Positions 33,347-44,082 of a stretch of 64,000 bases of DNA are shown piece by piece (position 1 is the stretch's first letter; every line of letters begins with the position of its first letter). Source of the stretch: Adiantum capillus-veneris (Eukaryota; Streptophyta; Polypodiopsida; Polypodiales; Pteridaceae). The stretch spans positions 70,751,299 through 70,815,298 of the forward strand of contig CM043952.1 in assembly GCA_014529385.2 (NCBI GenBank). The letters run 5' to 3'. Under the pieces are notes generated by a model. That model did no database searches. It was not told where the DNA came from and saw nothing but the letters and a program-made list of their open reading frames with translations. The position numbers were made by a program, and so were the translations under genes.

Positions 33347-33571
33347 TTAGTCACTGTCCAAGCTTGTGGGAGAGGGTGGAGTTCTTTCCTGAAACAAACT
33401 CAGTAGATCCCTAGTTTCTCTAATTAGAGTGTGAGCCAATGATTCTGTTATCTGTGCTGCAGCATCAGGCGCGACTTGAAAACTGACTGTGATAATTACC
33501 TCGGTGACTTGAGTTACCCGATTCTCAAAGTAGAATAGTGTTGATTTTCTATTGTGCAGAGATCCTTCCAT
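33347..33571 (-). CDS. E0 upstream leader ORF of 74 aa, unrecognised
   Basis: ATG at 33571, stop just before the second leader ORF (18-nt gap), echoing the tandem leader ORFs of E4. Begins MEGSLHNRKSTLFYFENR. A hydrophobic stretch EVIITVSFQV could correspond to the first strand of the leader family, but the rest does not align convincingly, so homology is unproven. Confidence 0.4.
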   Translation of the reverse strand: MEGSLHNRKSTLFYFENRVTQVTEVIITVSFQVAPDAAAQITESLAHTLIRETRDLLSLFQERTPPSPTSLDSD

Positions 33572-33865
33572 TTTGTTGTTGTTGGTTGGTTGTAGGTTGC
33601 GGACATGGTTTCGACCTTCTCCTTCTTCTTCTTGGCACTTGGCCTATGTATATCCACTGGGTTTGGCGTGTTGGTTGACTCTCCCACAGCAAATCGATTA
33701 CCGTTACGCCTGGCACTCAAGCTTCGATGGAGATGCGGAGTTCGTCTAGTTGTGCTTGGAGCTCTTCTTCTTCTGTCGTCCAATCAGCAAATCCTGCTAG
33801 CCATTCATCCATTTACAATAGTTTAGGGGTTTCAATCTTGTAAACTGAAGGGTTTCATGAAAAGA
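33572..33865 (-). other. E0 5' untranslated leader
   Basis: Between PBS and the first leader ORF; no supported coding. The opposing open frames have no recognisable domain. Confidence 0.5.
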
Positions 33866-33883
33866 TCCTCAGTGGGGGCACCA
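33866..33883 (-). other. E0 primer binding site
   Basis: Minus strand TGGTGCCCCCACTGAGGA, two bases from the LTR end, identical over all 18 bases to the PBS of E4 (60923-60940). Confidence 0.85.
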
Positions 33884-33885
33884 AA

Positions 33886-35377
33886 TGACGGGAGCAAAGC
33901 GAACCCCGAACTTTGAGAGCCTCTAAAACACCGGGGACCGAATGGCGCGCCTCGAGCCTATCATGGTAAAGCAAACAGGGGACACCACCTAGCTTCAGCG
34001 GCTAGGACGTAAACAACACACCACCATAACAAAGTTTTCATCCAAGAGAGATGGATGCTTGGGAGTAATGATGAAGAGAAAAGGGAATGAGATCAAGTGA
34101 GAGAGAGAGAGAGAGAGAGAGTGAGGGAGGGGGTATAGCGGCTTAGTACTTAGGCACCACAAAAAGATGGCAAATCCGCACACCCTTCACACATACACAA
34201 GCTCACTCCAAACACAAGACTAGGTGGCGATTCCACACACCTCACATGGGCAAAACATTGCAAGAAAACATATTCACAAAACCTCAAGCTTTATTTAGAG
34301 AATAAGGCGATGAAATGGGGAGCATAGGGTAGGGGAATGAGAAGGGAGAGCGTGGTAGAGCACATGGCGGATAGGTGGGAGTTGATGGCGAAGACTCGCA
34401 CGAGGGTTATGGCCATCATCCTTCATTTAGTTTCCCTTCATCTTCCATAGCCCAAGGGTGTAGAGTTCATGCTCAAGACGAGCATGGTGATTGCGGTGAT
34501 GGTGATGGTGTGGGTGTGTGTATGTGCACTAGGCACACACAGTGCATAGTGTACTCTTTGGTGATGGTGTGTGTCCTTAGTGTGATGGTGACCCCTCTTT
34601 ATATAGGGGAGGAGGGGGGAGAAATTCTAGAATTTAGAAATGAAGAAATCATTATCTACATAGGCCATGTGACTGTGGGCCCCACTTGTCTGGTTGTGTG
34701 TATATGTGCCAGAATAGCAGTCTCATGAGAGAGAGACTAAGAGAGAGAGGTGGGTTGATGAAAAAAAGTGAGAGGTGACATGGAGAATAAAGTAATTACA
34801 AGAGGGGAGAGAGGGGAGTGTGTTCAGAGGTGAATCTGTGAGCAGATGTGTGTGAACACAAGAAAAATCAGGTAACCACCGGGTGGGGATGGATTTGTGG
34901 GCACCTTTTTCAGTGAAACTGAGTGTGTGTGAGTGTGGGGGAGGTTATTTAGCTACAAGACAAGAGACATGGCGCCCTTTAGAGAGAGGGGGGGGGTATT
35001 TGGGTCATGGGATATGATAGGAGAGAGAAAGAGGGGGTGGGGTATACTATTTTGGAAGATAGGGTAAGTTGCATGTGAGTTAGGGTGCATTATTGGTGAG
35101 AGGTGGGGTAGCTTGAGGGGAGAGAGAAAGGAGAAAGGACAAGGGGAAGAGAGAGGGGGTTGACCATTTGAGTGGAGAAGAGGAAAAGGGACACCCGACG
35201 GGGCAACAGTGAAGAAAAAGGAGGCAAGGTGGGGATGGGCTACCCCGCAAGCATGAGGTGGCCTATTTTACCTTTCTTATATATTTACATAATCATACTT
35301 TATGATTATGTTGTTTTCATGGGGTGGGGACGAGAGAAGAGGGGTATGGGAGCTTGGCTTGTGAAAAGCCCCCATCA
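33886..35377 (-). repeat. E0 5' LTR
   Basis: 1492 bp, TGACGGGAGC...CCCCATCA on the plus strand. Lacks the inverted duplication of its partner. The U5 hairpin is at about 33985-34005, with its 9-mer altered by one base (GGACACCA on plus). Confidence 0.9.
34597..34606 (-). promoter_or_regulatory. TATA box in E0 5' LTR
   Basis: CTATATAAAG on the minus strand, also kept in the 3' LTR at 9602-9611. Transcription would start about 30 nt downstream, so U3 is about 770 bp and R-U5 about 680 bp. Confidence 0.7.
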
Positions 35378-35840
35378 GTGGTTTCTAGCACTATATTGGT
35401 GGTTTTTACCACTATGTTGAGGGTTTCCACCATTGTATTGGTGGTTTCAACCACTTTATTCTTGAATTCCACCACCACGGAATGAAGTACCCTCCGAGAA
35501 ATCTTAAAAACCATTTAGTTTTGACCAGTTTCAATAGGTTTCTACCATTGTATAGGTGGTTTCCAACATTGTAGTGGTGGTTTTTACCACTATATTGAGG
35601 GTTTCCAGCATAGTGTTGGTGGTTTTTACCACTATATTAAGGGTTTCCACCATTGTATCGGTGGTTTCAACCACCCACGACTGAGGTACCCAATACAAAG
35701 TCTTAGAACCCAACAACTTTTTACCAGTTTCAATAGGTTTCTACCAAGTCAATGGTTTTCACCATTCCTTTACTCGTTTAAAGTGTAACCAATTCTGATT
35801 TTTAGCAGGTCTACTTGTGCTTTCTACTCATCTTAGGCGT
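35378..35840. repeat. 21-bp array, middle segment
   Basis: Resumes directly after the E0 target duplication with GTGGTTTCTAGCACTATATTGG units and a block with GAAATCTTAAAA, matching 8270-8793. Minus-strand translation again gives VVETTDT, MVETLNI, VVKTTNT heptads. Degrades near 35760 and is interrupted by S1 at 35841. Confidence 0.8.
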
Positions 35841-37556
35841 TGATAGCCGTTTTTCGGCTCTTTGTAATTGCCATAGTGAGTTATCTCAGCCTATCAAATC
35901 ACTCAAACACTGTGGTTACCCTCACCCTTTCACTGTATATAGGTGCGTGTGAGTTAGGGGACTTTTCCCATATCTCCTTACTGAAATAAAAAACCCTCAA
36001 TTAGCTAGTCATTGGGCTAGTTGAGCCAAAAAAATAAAAAATATAAAAAATATAAGTATATTATGGCCCATGCGTATGTAAATATTTCTTTCTATATAGG
36101 GCCTAAATAAAAGATTTTTTCATAATTATTTTGGTATTTATTTAAATATTTCTACCTAGGTGTGTGTTATTTATGCTCTGTACATTGCCTCACCATTACC
36201 ACAATTTTTCTTACCATTTTTCATACTCTTTATTCCATATAGAAATATTTTCATGTAAGCTTCTCTTATATTTGGTGTAACTCCACCCCAACAAAAATCC
36301 AAAAAAACTAGTTTTATTTATGTGTATATTTTTTCACTATTGTGATTTTTCCCTTCCTACATCTATTTTGTTTTTTTTTCTAAAAAATTAGAACACCAAA
36401 AATATTTATCTTTTTATGGTAGCCTCATAGTGAGAGAGATTTCTTTTGACCCCTTTATATTTTATCCACTTATATTATTTATATTTGACATGTACATATT
36501 TTTTAGACCCCTCAATATTTGATTTTCTTAGTTGTACTATTCACTTATATCATGATCTCAACAATATCCTCAATTATAGACCTACCAAATAAGGTCAAGG
36601 GTAGGTGGCATGCATACATGCACTATGGAGGGCTCACTCTTGGAGGTATTCAAAAGAATCATCCAAAGAAGGACCCCACAAGGACCTTGTGCAGTGGAAA
36701 AAAACGGTCGGTTTTGCTGAATTTTTAAAGTTCACTTGCTCTCCGAATTTGAAAAGGTGATACAAACAAAAGTTGTAGCTCGTGGGCTGAACTTTTGCCT
36801 CAAAGTTTTTCATATTTTTTTGAGCTACGAGCTGTGAGCTATGATTTTATTAGTGGAGCCCAGTTTTCCCATGCTATGCAGCCACACTCTCTCTTCCACT
36901 TTATCATTTTCCTCTTTCACACACACTTCTCCACTCATCATCCCCACCTCTCTCACCACTCCTCTCTGCACCCTACTCACCTTCTCCTCAACCTTGAAGA
37001 ATAAGAGAAACCATGGTGAACTCATACCTCCCACACACAATTCCATTCCAAAATTGACCACCTAGTCTCATTTTTCCTCCTCCAATTTACCCATATCTAT
37101 CAAAAAAACCACAAAATTCAGCCTCTTCTCTTAAAAGACAGCATCATGGTGGTTGATTACTCAGCTTCAATTACCTTGTCTGTCAAGGAAGGTCAAGAGT
37201 GGAGAAAAAATGTACCGTCAAAGCTAGTGGACCGTCAACAAGCGTCAAAATTGGCCCTACTCAAGACACTTGGAGCATCAACCTTGTAAGAAATCCACCT
37301 TTTCTTACCTCTTAAGAGTTTTTCTTCCTTATTTGTATCCTACATGGATACTCCCATTGTAAATATCCAATTCCATTTGTAAATTAATACTAACTCTACT
37401 AACACTAACCCACTATGAAAAGTCCTATCACCTCCATTTCTCTCCTCTCTCTTTCCCCACCAACTTCTTGATAATTCCAAGCAAAAGAAATTAGATAAAT
37501 TGCTGAAAATCTAACCCAACCATGGTTAGAGGAGTAACCCTAGCCTTCAAAATTGC

Positions 37557-37565
37557 TATAAAAGG
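37557..37565 (+). promoter_or_regulatory. TATA box of solo LTR S1
   Basis: TATAAAAGG, about 1.7 kb into the LTR, same site as 42041-42050 (minus) in the E3 LTR. A solo LTR can still drive transcription rightwards into the array. Confidence 0.65.
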
Positions 37566-38219
37566 AGGGTGTAGCTAGCACAAAAGGGGGAGCCACAAGC
37601 AAGAGCACTATGCTATAGCTTGAGAAGCCAAGCTCAACCTCTCTAGAAGGAGCTCTTGAGTGGAAGCTCATTGTCTTATGCATGTGCATGTGTTGTAATA
37701 GGGGATTAGCAAGGGAACTCTATGCCATTGTAAGAGAGAGAGTGATCATTCAATTGAGAGTAGGAAATCTATCATTTATCCTACTAGTGTAAGCCCAACA
37801 TTTGCTGAATCAAGGAGGGTGGATTTGGACTAAGCTTGGATACTTTGTCTCCCTTCCAACGTGAAGTAATGGACAACAATGATGCGTAAGTGTCTTGGTG
37901 TTTTTTGTTAAGTTCTTGATAGCTTGTCTCTGGTGTTGTCATCAATCTAGCCATAAATCCCACATACTGTAAGAGGGCGACAGGGTGGAGAGGACTCCCT
38001 TGGCCTTAAGACAGTGATTGGGGTGGCTTTTCTTGTGATGTGTTGTGGTGAAATTTACGCAAGCTATGTTGAACAAATACTAATCTCACTTTGATTTGTC
38101 ATGACAGATTTGTAAGAAGGTATTAATGCAACAAGCACCCCCTCCCCCTTTCTCTCTCTTTCTTAAATATATAGTTGTGTTTGCTTGATCATTGCCGATA
38201 CGTTTCAAAGCAGCCCGAG

Positions 38220-38303
<84 letters not shown>

Positions 38304-38395
38304 TTTTAGTGTGTGAGAGTGTTCCATTGGTGTTAGGGTTAGTGTAAATTCCTTCCTTGTTTGTGGGTTGCTCTAACGATTCTCCTCTTTTGCGT

Positions 38396-38426
38396 CCTAG
38401 TTCGCTCTTAAACTAGGTGGTGCCCC
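38396..38426 (+). promoter_or_regulatory. U5 hairpin plus TGGTGCCCC, S1
   Basis: CCTAG (38396-38400), 12-nt loop, CTAGG (38413-38417), TGGTGCCCC (38418-38426), preceded by TGCGT. The E0 LTR has the same stem with a 9-nt loop (8896-8914); S2 has it with a 14-nt loop (48699-48722). Confidence 0.65.
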
Positions 38427-38562
38427 TTGTGTAGTTGGGATTTGGCTGTGGGTTTGTTGTTTTGGTTTGTGTTGTGTTGTGCCCCAGCCCCATTGAGCAG
38501 CACGGGAGCCTTGAAGGGTGTCTAGAGGTTGCTCTTCTTGTTGCCCGCCCCGGACCGCCTCA

Positions 38563-39290
38563 GCGTATGATTTCTACCACTTTCCATTTGCTTTCAAGTA
38601 GTTCACAATGATTTCTTTCAGCAATTGGGTTTCTACCATGTCCAAAATGGTTTCTATTGGTGCCTACCATTGCACTGTTATAACCAATTTCCTCGGGGGC
38701 TTCCTAGACTAGTTTCTACCAAGTCAGTGGTTTTTACATGGACCTTCACTGCTTTATAGTGCAAGCAATTGTGGTTTCTAGTAGGTCTACTAGTGCTTTC
38801 TACTTATCCCAAGCTTATGGTTTATCATTCCAAGGATACTTTCTAGCAGGTCTAATGTGGGTTCCACCAGTACTAGAATGGTTTCTACCACTCTATGGGA
38901 GGTTTCTACCATCTAGCAGATCATTTCTATGACCGTAGATGCTCCCCCCACAAGTGTCCAAGTGCAATCTATTGGTTTCTACCATAATAGTTGTAGAAAC
39001 AATGTCCTGGTGTGCTTTCTAAACTAGTTTCTACCGAGTCATTGGTTTTTACATGGGCCTTCACTGTTTTATAGTGCAAGCAATTGTGGTTTCTAGCAGG
39101 TCTACTGGCGCTTTCTACTTATCCCAAGCTTATGGTTTATCATTCCAAGGATCATTTCTAGTAGTTCCAATGTGGATTACACCAGTACCAGAATGGTTTC
39201 TACCACTCTATGGGAGGTCTCTACCAATTATAAGATCATTTCTATGTCACTAGGCGCTCCCCCCACCAATGTCTAGGTGCAATCTACTAC
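38563..39290. repeat. 21-bp array, right segment, with a 315-bp higher-order repeat
   Basis: Units like GGTTTCTACCACTCTATGGGA. The block at 38738-38932 recurs at 39053-39253, an offset of 315 bp, exactly 15 x 21. It ends near 39290, where unique AT-rich sequence starts. Confidence 0.8.
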
Positions 39291-40518
39291 ATATTAAAGC
39301 GAGTCAGGTTTGCAAATGATCATACCAGCTAACAGAGACTTCTTGGAAACTAAGTGTAATAGGACTAATCTTTGAAGTTCTTAAAGTCGAAAAGAATGTA
39401 GCAGGGCATATCTTTCGTTTAGCACGATTTGAAAGATTGTTGAATAGTCTATTAAATAGAGCTTATATGAATGAGTTTGAGATATTAAAAGAGAAAATAT
39501 ATTCTTTTTTTAAATAATACACTAAAGACGTATTTGATAAAGATTAATGAATAACAAATAGTCTGTCTATGAACAGTAAAATTGAGATTTTTATTAATAT
39601 CAATGTTTTATATTTATGTATTTTAGCTTAAAATGCATGGGTAGGCTTAAAATAAGTTGTAAAAGTAGTGGAGACCCAAAAATAGAGGTTTTATGAGTCG
39701 CCACCTAAAAGTTGCATTTTTAGCCAAACAGAGACGTTTTTTGCAATTCTGTCTCCTTAGACTTGTAGACCAGACCTATTCCCGTCGTTTTGAGTACTTG
39801 GATTGCCTTGTTCTGAGTTCGTTTGTAGAAGCTATGATGAAAACAAACAGAAGACAGCAACAGTGTAGTATACACAAGGACAGGCAGACATACAACATCA
39901 TACAGCTCTCCCTGCTATCAACCAAGAAGTGGATTGTTTCTTCATGGTAGAGTATTGCAATTGAGATTATGAAGGTATATAATTATATTTTTTTACTTTG
40001 ATTATCATGTTTAATTGGTTGCACGAGTATGTTCTTTTGGCTATTTTGTAGGCGATGCAGAAATCAATGTGTGAAACAGGATCTGTGCAAAGTGTCATGA
40101 TAGAAATCTAACCTTTACGGATCGCTTAGAGATCACGTTCTTATCTTATTCTCGCAGGTATACTTGGTGCGAAAATCGAGTTGATTGGACGTCTTAAAAA
40201 AAACGACTATTTTGAGAAGCCGCATGTTTTTTGAGGAAAAGAAGGATTAAAGAACGACGGATGGTGCGTTTGGGGATCATTCACCGATCTCTCTTCTGCG
40301 AGTGTGAGTGCGAGTGCGAGTGTGAGTGCGAGTGCGAGTGTGAGTGCGAGTGAGAGTGAGAGTGCGAGTGCGAGTGCGAGTGAGACGCTGCATGGAAGCG
40401 AACTAAAGCTCGGGGGTGGTCGGGAGGTTCGAGCTCCGTACAATGGAGTGCGCCCATTTATTTTATTGCTCCTCTGTTGTATCAAACACTATCAATACAA
40501 AGATCTCTTTCTCTACCT
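39291..40518. other. Unassigned spacer with a GAGTGY hexamer repeat
   Basis: No gene supported. An 85-aa open frame (39693-39950, plus) has no recognisable domain. At about 40300-40383 a hexamer repeat GAGTGC/GAGTGT/GAGTGA runs for about 14 units; its translation (SASASV...) is a product of the repeat. The duplicate is at 51351-52578. Confidence 0.6.
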
Positions 40519-41093
40519 TCACTGCCTATCTCTATTATTTGGTTCCTGTGACACTAAGGGTGGGCACATTTGTCGTTTAGCATTGACAATTACTTGATTG
40601 CGGCCACTGTACATGCACATATCGCTACTTCCACACAAATGTGCAAAGCATAAGATATCGTAGGGGTATTTGCATTGGAGCATATAAACACCCACTACCT
40701 CATTGTCAGGAAATCCCAAGCCACAGGAGCGGCACAAACGTCTTTGATGATGAGACAACTTGATCTATGATTGTCTGACATGGGAAATGGATGAATTGTG
40801 TACAGATGATTTTGCCCCAGAATTTTAAGTATGTCTCTGCATAACTCCAGGTTGCGAACATCTGGGTCAAGCAGTTATTGCACCCTATCCCTCTCTGCGT
40901 GACAAGTTGTCACAAGCTTCTCATAGTCAAGAATATCTAAAGCTCCTAGATGCTGTAAAACTTCCTTTCTAGCTTTAATGTCAGCACGGAGTCTTATGAT
41001 TTCTTCCGTGTTTGCAGTTTCACTCGTTGCCTCTATTGCTTCCAATTGGCATTGAGAATTTTCTAGTTTCTTTTGAAATACAGTGAGGCGGTC
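40519..41093 (-). pseudogene. Unknown gene fragment: coiled coil plus cysteine-rich domain
   Basis: Not recognised. From 41093 downwards it reads VFQKKLENSQCQLEAIEA and EEIIRLRADIKARKEVLQHL (coiled coil), then an in-frame TAA at 40875-40877, then LLDPDVRNLELCRDILKILG in the same frame, then a frameshift near 40760 and a Cys-rich end LCRSCGLGFPDNEVVGVYML followed by QCKYPYDILCFAHLCGSSDMC, which could bind zinc. The upstream end is cut by the E3 LTR at 41094. It resembles a host or TE-captured gene rather than a Ty3 domain. Repeated at 52579-53153. Confidence 0.45.
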
Positions 41094-41342
41094 CGGGGCA
41101 GGCAACAAGAAGAGCAACCTCTAGACACCCTTCAAGGCTCCCGTGCTGCTCAATGGGGCTGGGGCACAACACAACACAACCCAAAACAACAAACCCCCAG
41201 CCAAATCCCAGCTACACAAGGGGCACCACCTAGTTTAAGAGCGAACTAGGACGCAAAAGAGGAGAATCGTTAGAGCAACCCACAAACAAGCAAGGAATTT
41301 ACACTAACCCTAACACCAATGGAACACTCTCACACACTAAAA

Positions 41343-41384
<42 letters not shown>

Positions 41385-43757
41385 TGCTCGGGCTGCTTTG
41401 AAACGTATCGGCAATGATCAAGCAAACACAACTATATATTTAAGAAAGAGAGAGAAAGGGGGAGGGGGTGCTTGTTGCATTAATACCGTCTTACAAATCT
41501 GTCATGACAAATCAAAGTGAAATTAGTATTTGTTCAACATAGCTTGCGTAAATTTCACCACAACACATCACAAGAAAAGCCACCCCAATCATTGTCTTAA
41601 AGCCAGGGGAGTCCTCTCCACCCTGTCGCCCTCTTACAGTATGTGGGATTTATGGCTAGATTGATGACAACACCAGAGACAAGCTATCAAGAACTTAACA
41701 AAAAACACCAAGACACTTACGCATCATTGTTGTCCATTATTTCACGTTGGAAGGGAGACAAAGTATCCAAGCTTAGTCCAAATCCACCCTCCTTGATTTA
41801 GCAAATGTTGGGCTTACACTAGTAGGAGAAATGATAGATTTCCTACTCTCAATTGAATGAACACTCTCTCTCTTACAAATGGCATAGAGTTCCCTTGCTA
41901 ATCCCCTATTACAACACATGCACATGCATAAGACAATGAGCTTCCACTCAAGAGCTCCTTCTAGAGAGGTTGAGCTTGGCTTCTCAAGCTATAGCATAGT
42001 GCTCCTGCTTATGGCTCCCCTTTTGTGCTAGCTACACCCTCCTTTTATAGCAATTTTGAAGGCTAGGGTTACTCCTCTAACCATGGTTGGGTTAGATTTT
42101 CAGCCATTTATCTAATTTCTTTTGCTTGGAATTATCAAGAAGTTGGTGGGGAAAGAGAGAGGAGAGAAATGGAGGTGATAGGACTTTTCATAGTGGGTTA
42201 GTGTTAGTAGAGTTAGTATTAATTTACAAATGGAATTGGATATTTACAATGGGAGTATCCATGTAGGATACAAATAAGGAAGAAAAACTCTTAAGAGGTA
42301 AGAAAAGGTGGATTTCTTACAAGGTTGATGCTCCAAGTGTCTTGAGTAGGGCCAATTTTGACGCTTGTTGACGGTCCACTAGCTTTGACGGTACATTTTT
42401 TCTCCATTCTTGACCTTCCTTGAGAGACAAGGTAATTGAAGCTGAGTAATCAACCACCATGATGCTGTCTTTTAAGAGAAGAAGCTGAATTTTGTGGTTT
42501 TTTGATAGATATGGGTAATTTGGAGGAGGAAAAATGAGACTAGGTGGTCAATTTTGGAATGGAATTGTGTGTGGGAGGTATGAGTTCACCATGGTTTCTC
42601 TTATTATTCAAGGTTGAGGAGAAGGTGAGTAGTGTGCAGAGAGGAGTGGTGAGAGGGATGGGGATAATGAGTGGAGAAGTGTGTGTGAAAGAAGAAAATG
42701 ATAAAGTGGAAGAGAGAGTGTGGCTGCATAGCATGGGAAAACTGGGGTCCACTAAACAATTCATAGCTTACAGGTCGTAGCTCAAAAAAATATGAAAAAA
42801 TTTGAGACAAAAGTTCAGCCCACGAGCTACAACTTTTGTTTGTATCACCTTTTCAAATTCGGAGAGCAAGTGAACTTTAAAAATTCAGCAAAACCGACCG
42901 TTTTTTTCCACTGCAAAGGTCCTTGTGGGGTCCTTCTTTGGATGATTCTTTTGAATACCTCCAAGAGTGAGCCCTCCATAGTGCATGTATGCATGCCACC
43001 TACCCTTGACCTTATTTGGTAGGTCTATAATTGAAGATATTGTTGAGATTAGGATATAAGTGAATAGTACAATTAAGAAAATCAAATATTGAGGGGTCTA
43101 AAAAATATGTACATGTCAAATATAAATAATATAAGTGGAAAAAATATAAAGGGGTCAAAAAAAATCTCTCTCATTATGAGGCTACCATAAAAAGATAAAT
43201 ATTTTTGGTGTTCTAATTTTTTAGAAAAAAACAAAATAGATGTAGGAAGGGAAAGATCAAAATAGTGAAAAAATATACACATAAATAAAACTAGTTTTTT
43301 TGGATTTTTGTTGGGGTGGAGTTACACCAAATATAAGAGAAGCTTACATGAAAATATTTCTATATGGAATAAAGAGTATGAAAAATGGCAAGAAAAAATT
43401 GTGGTAATGGTGAGGCAATGTACAGAGTATAAATAACACACACCTAGGTAGAAATATTTAAATAAATATCAAAATAATTATAAAAAAATCTTTTATTTAG
43501 GCCCTATATATAAAGAAATATTTACATACGCATGGGCCATAATATACTTATATTTATTTATTTATTTATTTATTTTTGGCTCAACTAGCCCAATGACTAG
43601 CTAATTGAGGGTTTTTTAAGAAGATATGGGAAAAGTCCCGTGACTCACGCACGCCTATGTACAGTGAAATGGTAGGGATAGCCACAGTGTTTGGGTGATT
43701 TTGGTAGGGTGAGGTAACTCACTGTGGTAACTACAAAGAGCCGAAAAACGGCTATCA
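41094..43757 (-). repeat. E3 3' LTR, copy 1 (LTR3a family)
   Basis: 2664 bp, reverse complement of the S1 sequence with few differences. TATA box CTATAAAAGG at 42041-42050 (minus). U5 hairpin at 41229-41250 with the 9-mer at 41220-41228. (GA)n at 41347-41380. Confidence 0.88.
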
Positions 43758-43780
43758 TTAGCCCTCCCCCTGGATGATGG
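43758..43780 (-). other. E3 polypurine tract
   Basis: Minus strand ...CAGGGGGAGGGCTAA next to the LTR start TGATAGCC; the GGGGAGGGCTAA core is shared with the E0 PPT although the LTRs differ. Confidence 0.75.
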
Positions 43781-43785
43781 TATAT

Positions 43786-44082
43786 TCATGTACCATCATA
43801 GAGCATCTTTTCCAAAGAGAGTGCTTCAGAGTCCTTGACAAGATCTTCATTGTTTGGCCCCTCAGAATTTTGGCTAGAGTTACACTCTTGCTTCATGTAA
43901 CAATACTTACATGAGACAGTGGCCTTTTGACAGATCTTTGGTAGATCCTTTGGTAGAAGGCGACTCAAATAGGGCTTCAAGCGATACCCGTTTACTTTCC
44001 TGGAGTGCTCTTTACCATTCAAGTCCATAAGCTGATAGTAACTTGAATTGAAAGCCTTCTTGACTATATATGGCCTTGCCAT
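43786..44082 (-). pseudogene. E3 integrase C-terminus
   Basis: Begins with ARPYIVKKAFNSSYYQL, the second half of the GPY/F module, and continues through VNGYRLKPYLSRL to a variable tail. Out of frame with the main integrase ORF by a 1-nt loss inside the GPY motif (about 44070-44080); the preceding frame ends RWQGHI-stop. Confidence 0.8.

Larger units (their letters stand above)
8794..35377 (-). mobile_element. E0: Ty3/gypsy element with two LTRs and two nested insertions
   Basis: The LTRs at 8794-10443 and 33886-35377 begin TGACGGGAGC and end CCCCATCA on the plus strand, flanked by a 4-bp target duplication GTGG (8790-8793, 35378-35381). The element reads on the minus strand: PBS 33866-33883, leader ORFs, gag, protease-RT, two RNase H domains, integrase, PPT 10444-10459. 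E1 splits it between the second RNase H and the integrase; E2 splits a leader ORF. Without the insertions it would be about 9.2 kb. It is inactive: an in-frame TGA, a gag frameshift and a deletion in the second RNase H are present. It sits inside the 21-bp array. Confidence 0.9.
35841..38562 (+). mobile_element. S1: solo LTR (Ty3/gypsy, LTR3a family)
   Basis: 2722 bp, TGATAGCCGTTTTTCGGCTC...GGACCGCCTCA, flanked by a perfect 4-bp duplication GCGT (35837-35840, 38563-38566) and by array sequence on both sides. No internal element sequence, so it is a solo LTR. TATAAAAGG at 37557-37565 marks the promoter. A (CT)n run of about 78 bp lies at 38222-38300. U5 hairpin at 38396-38417 with TGGTGCCCC at 38418-38426. 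The E3 LTR at 41094-43757 is nearly the same sequence inverted. Confidence 0.88.

Noticed and set aside
36519-37065. Short frames in the LTR U3 of S1 and its inverted copy
   Set aside because: Conserved only because the LTRs are copies; frames occur on both strands with no domain.
40304-40597. Open frame rich in [12 protein letters not shown]
   Set aside because: It is the translation of a GAGTGY hexamer repeat; both strands are open and no start or domain supports a gene.
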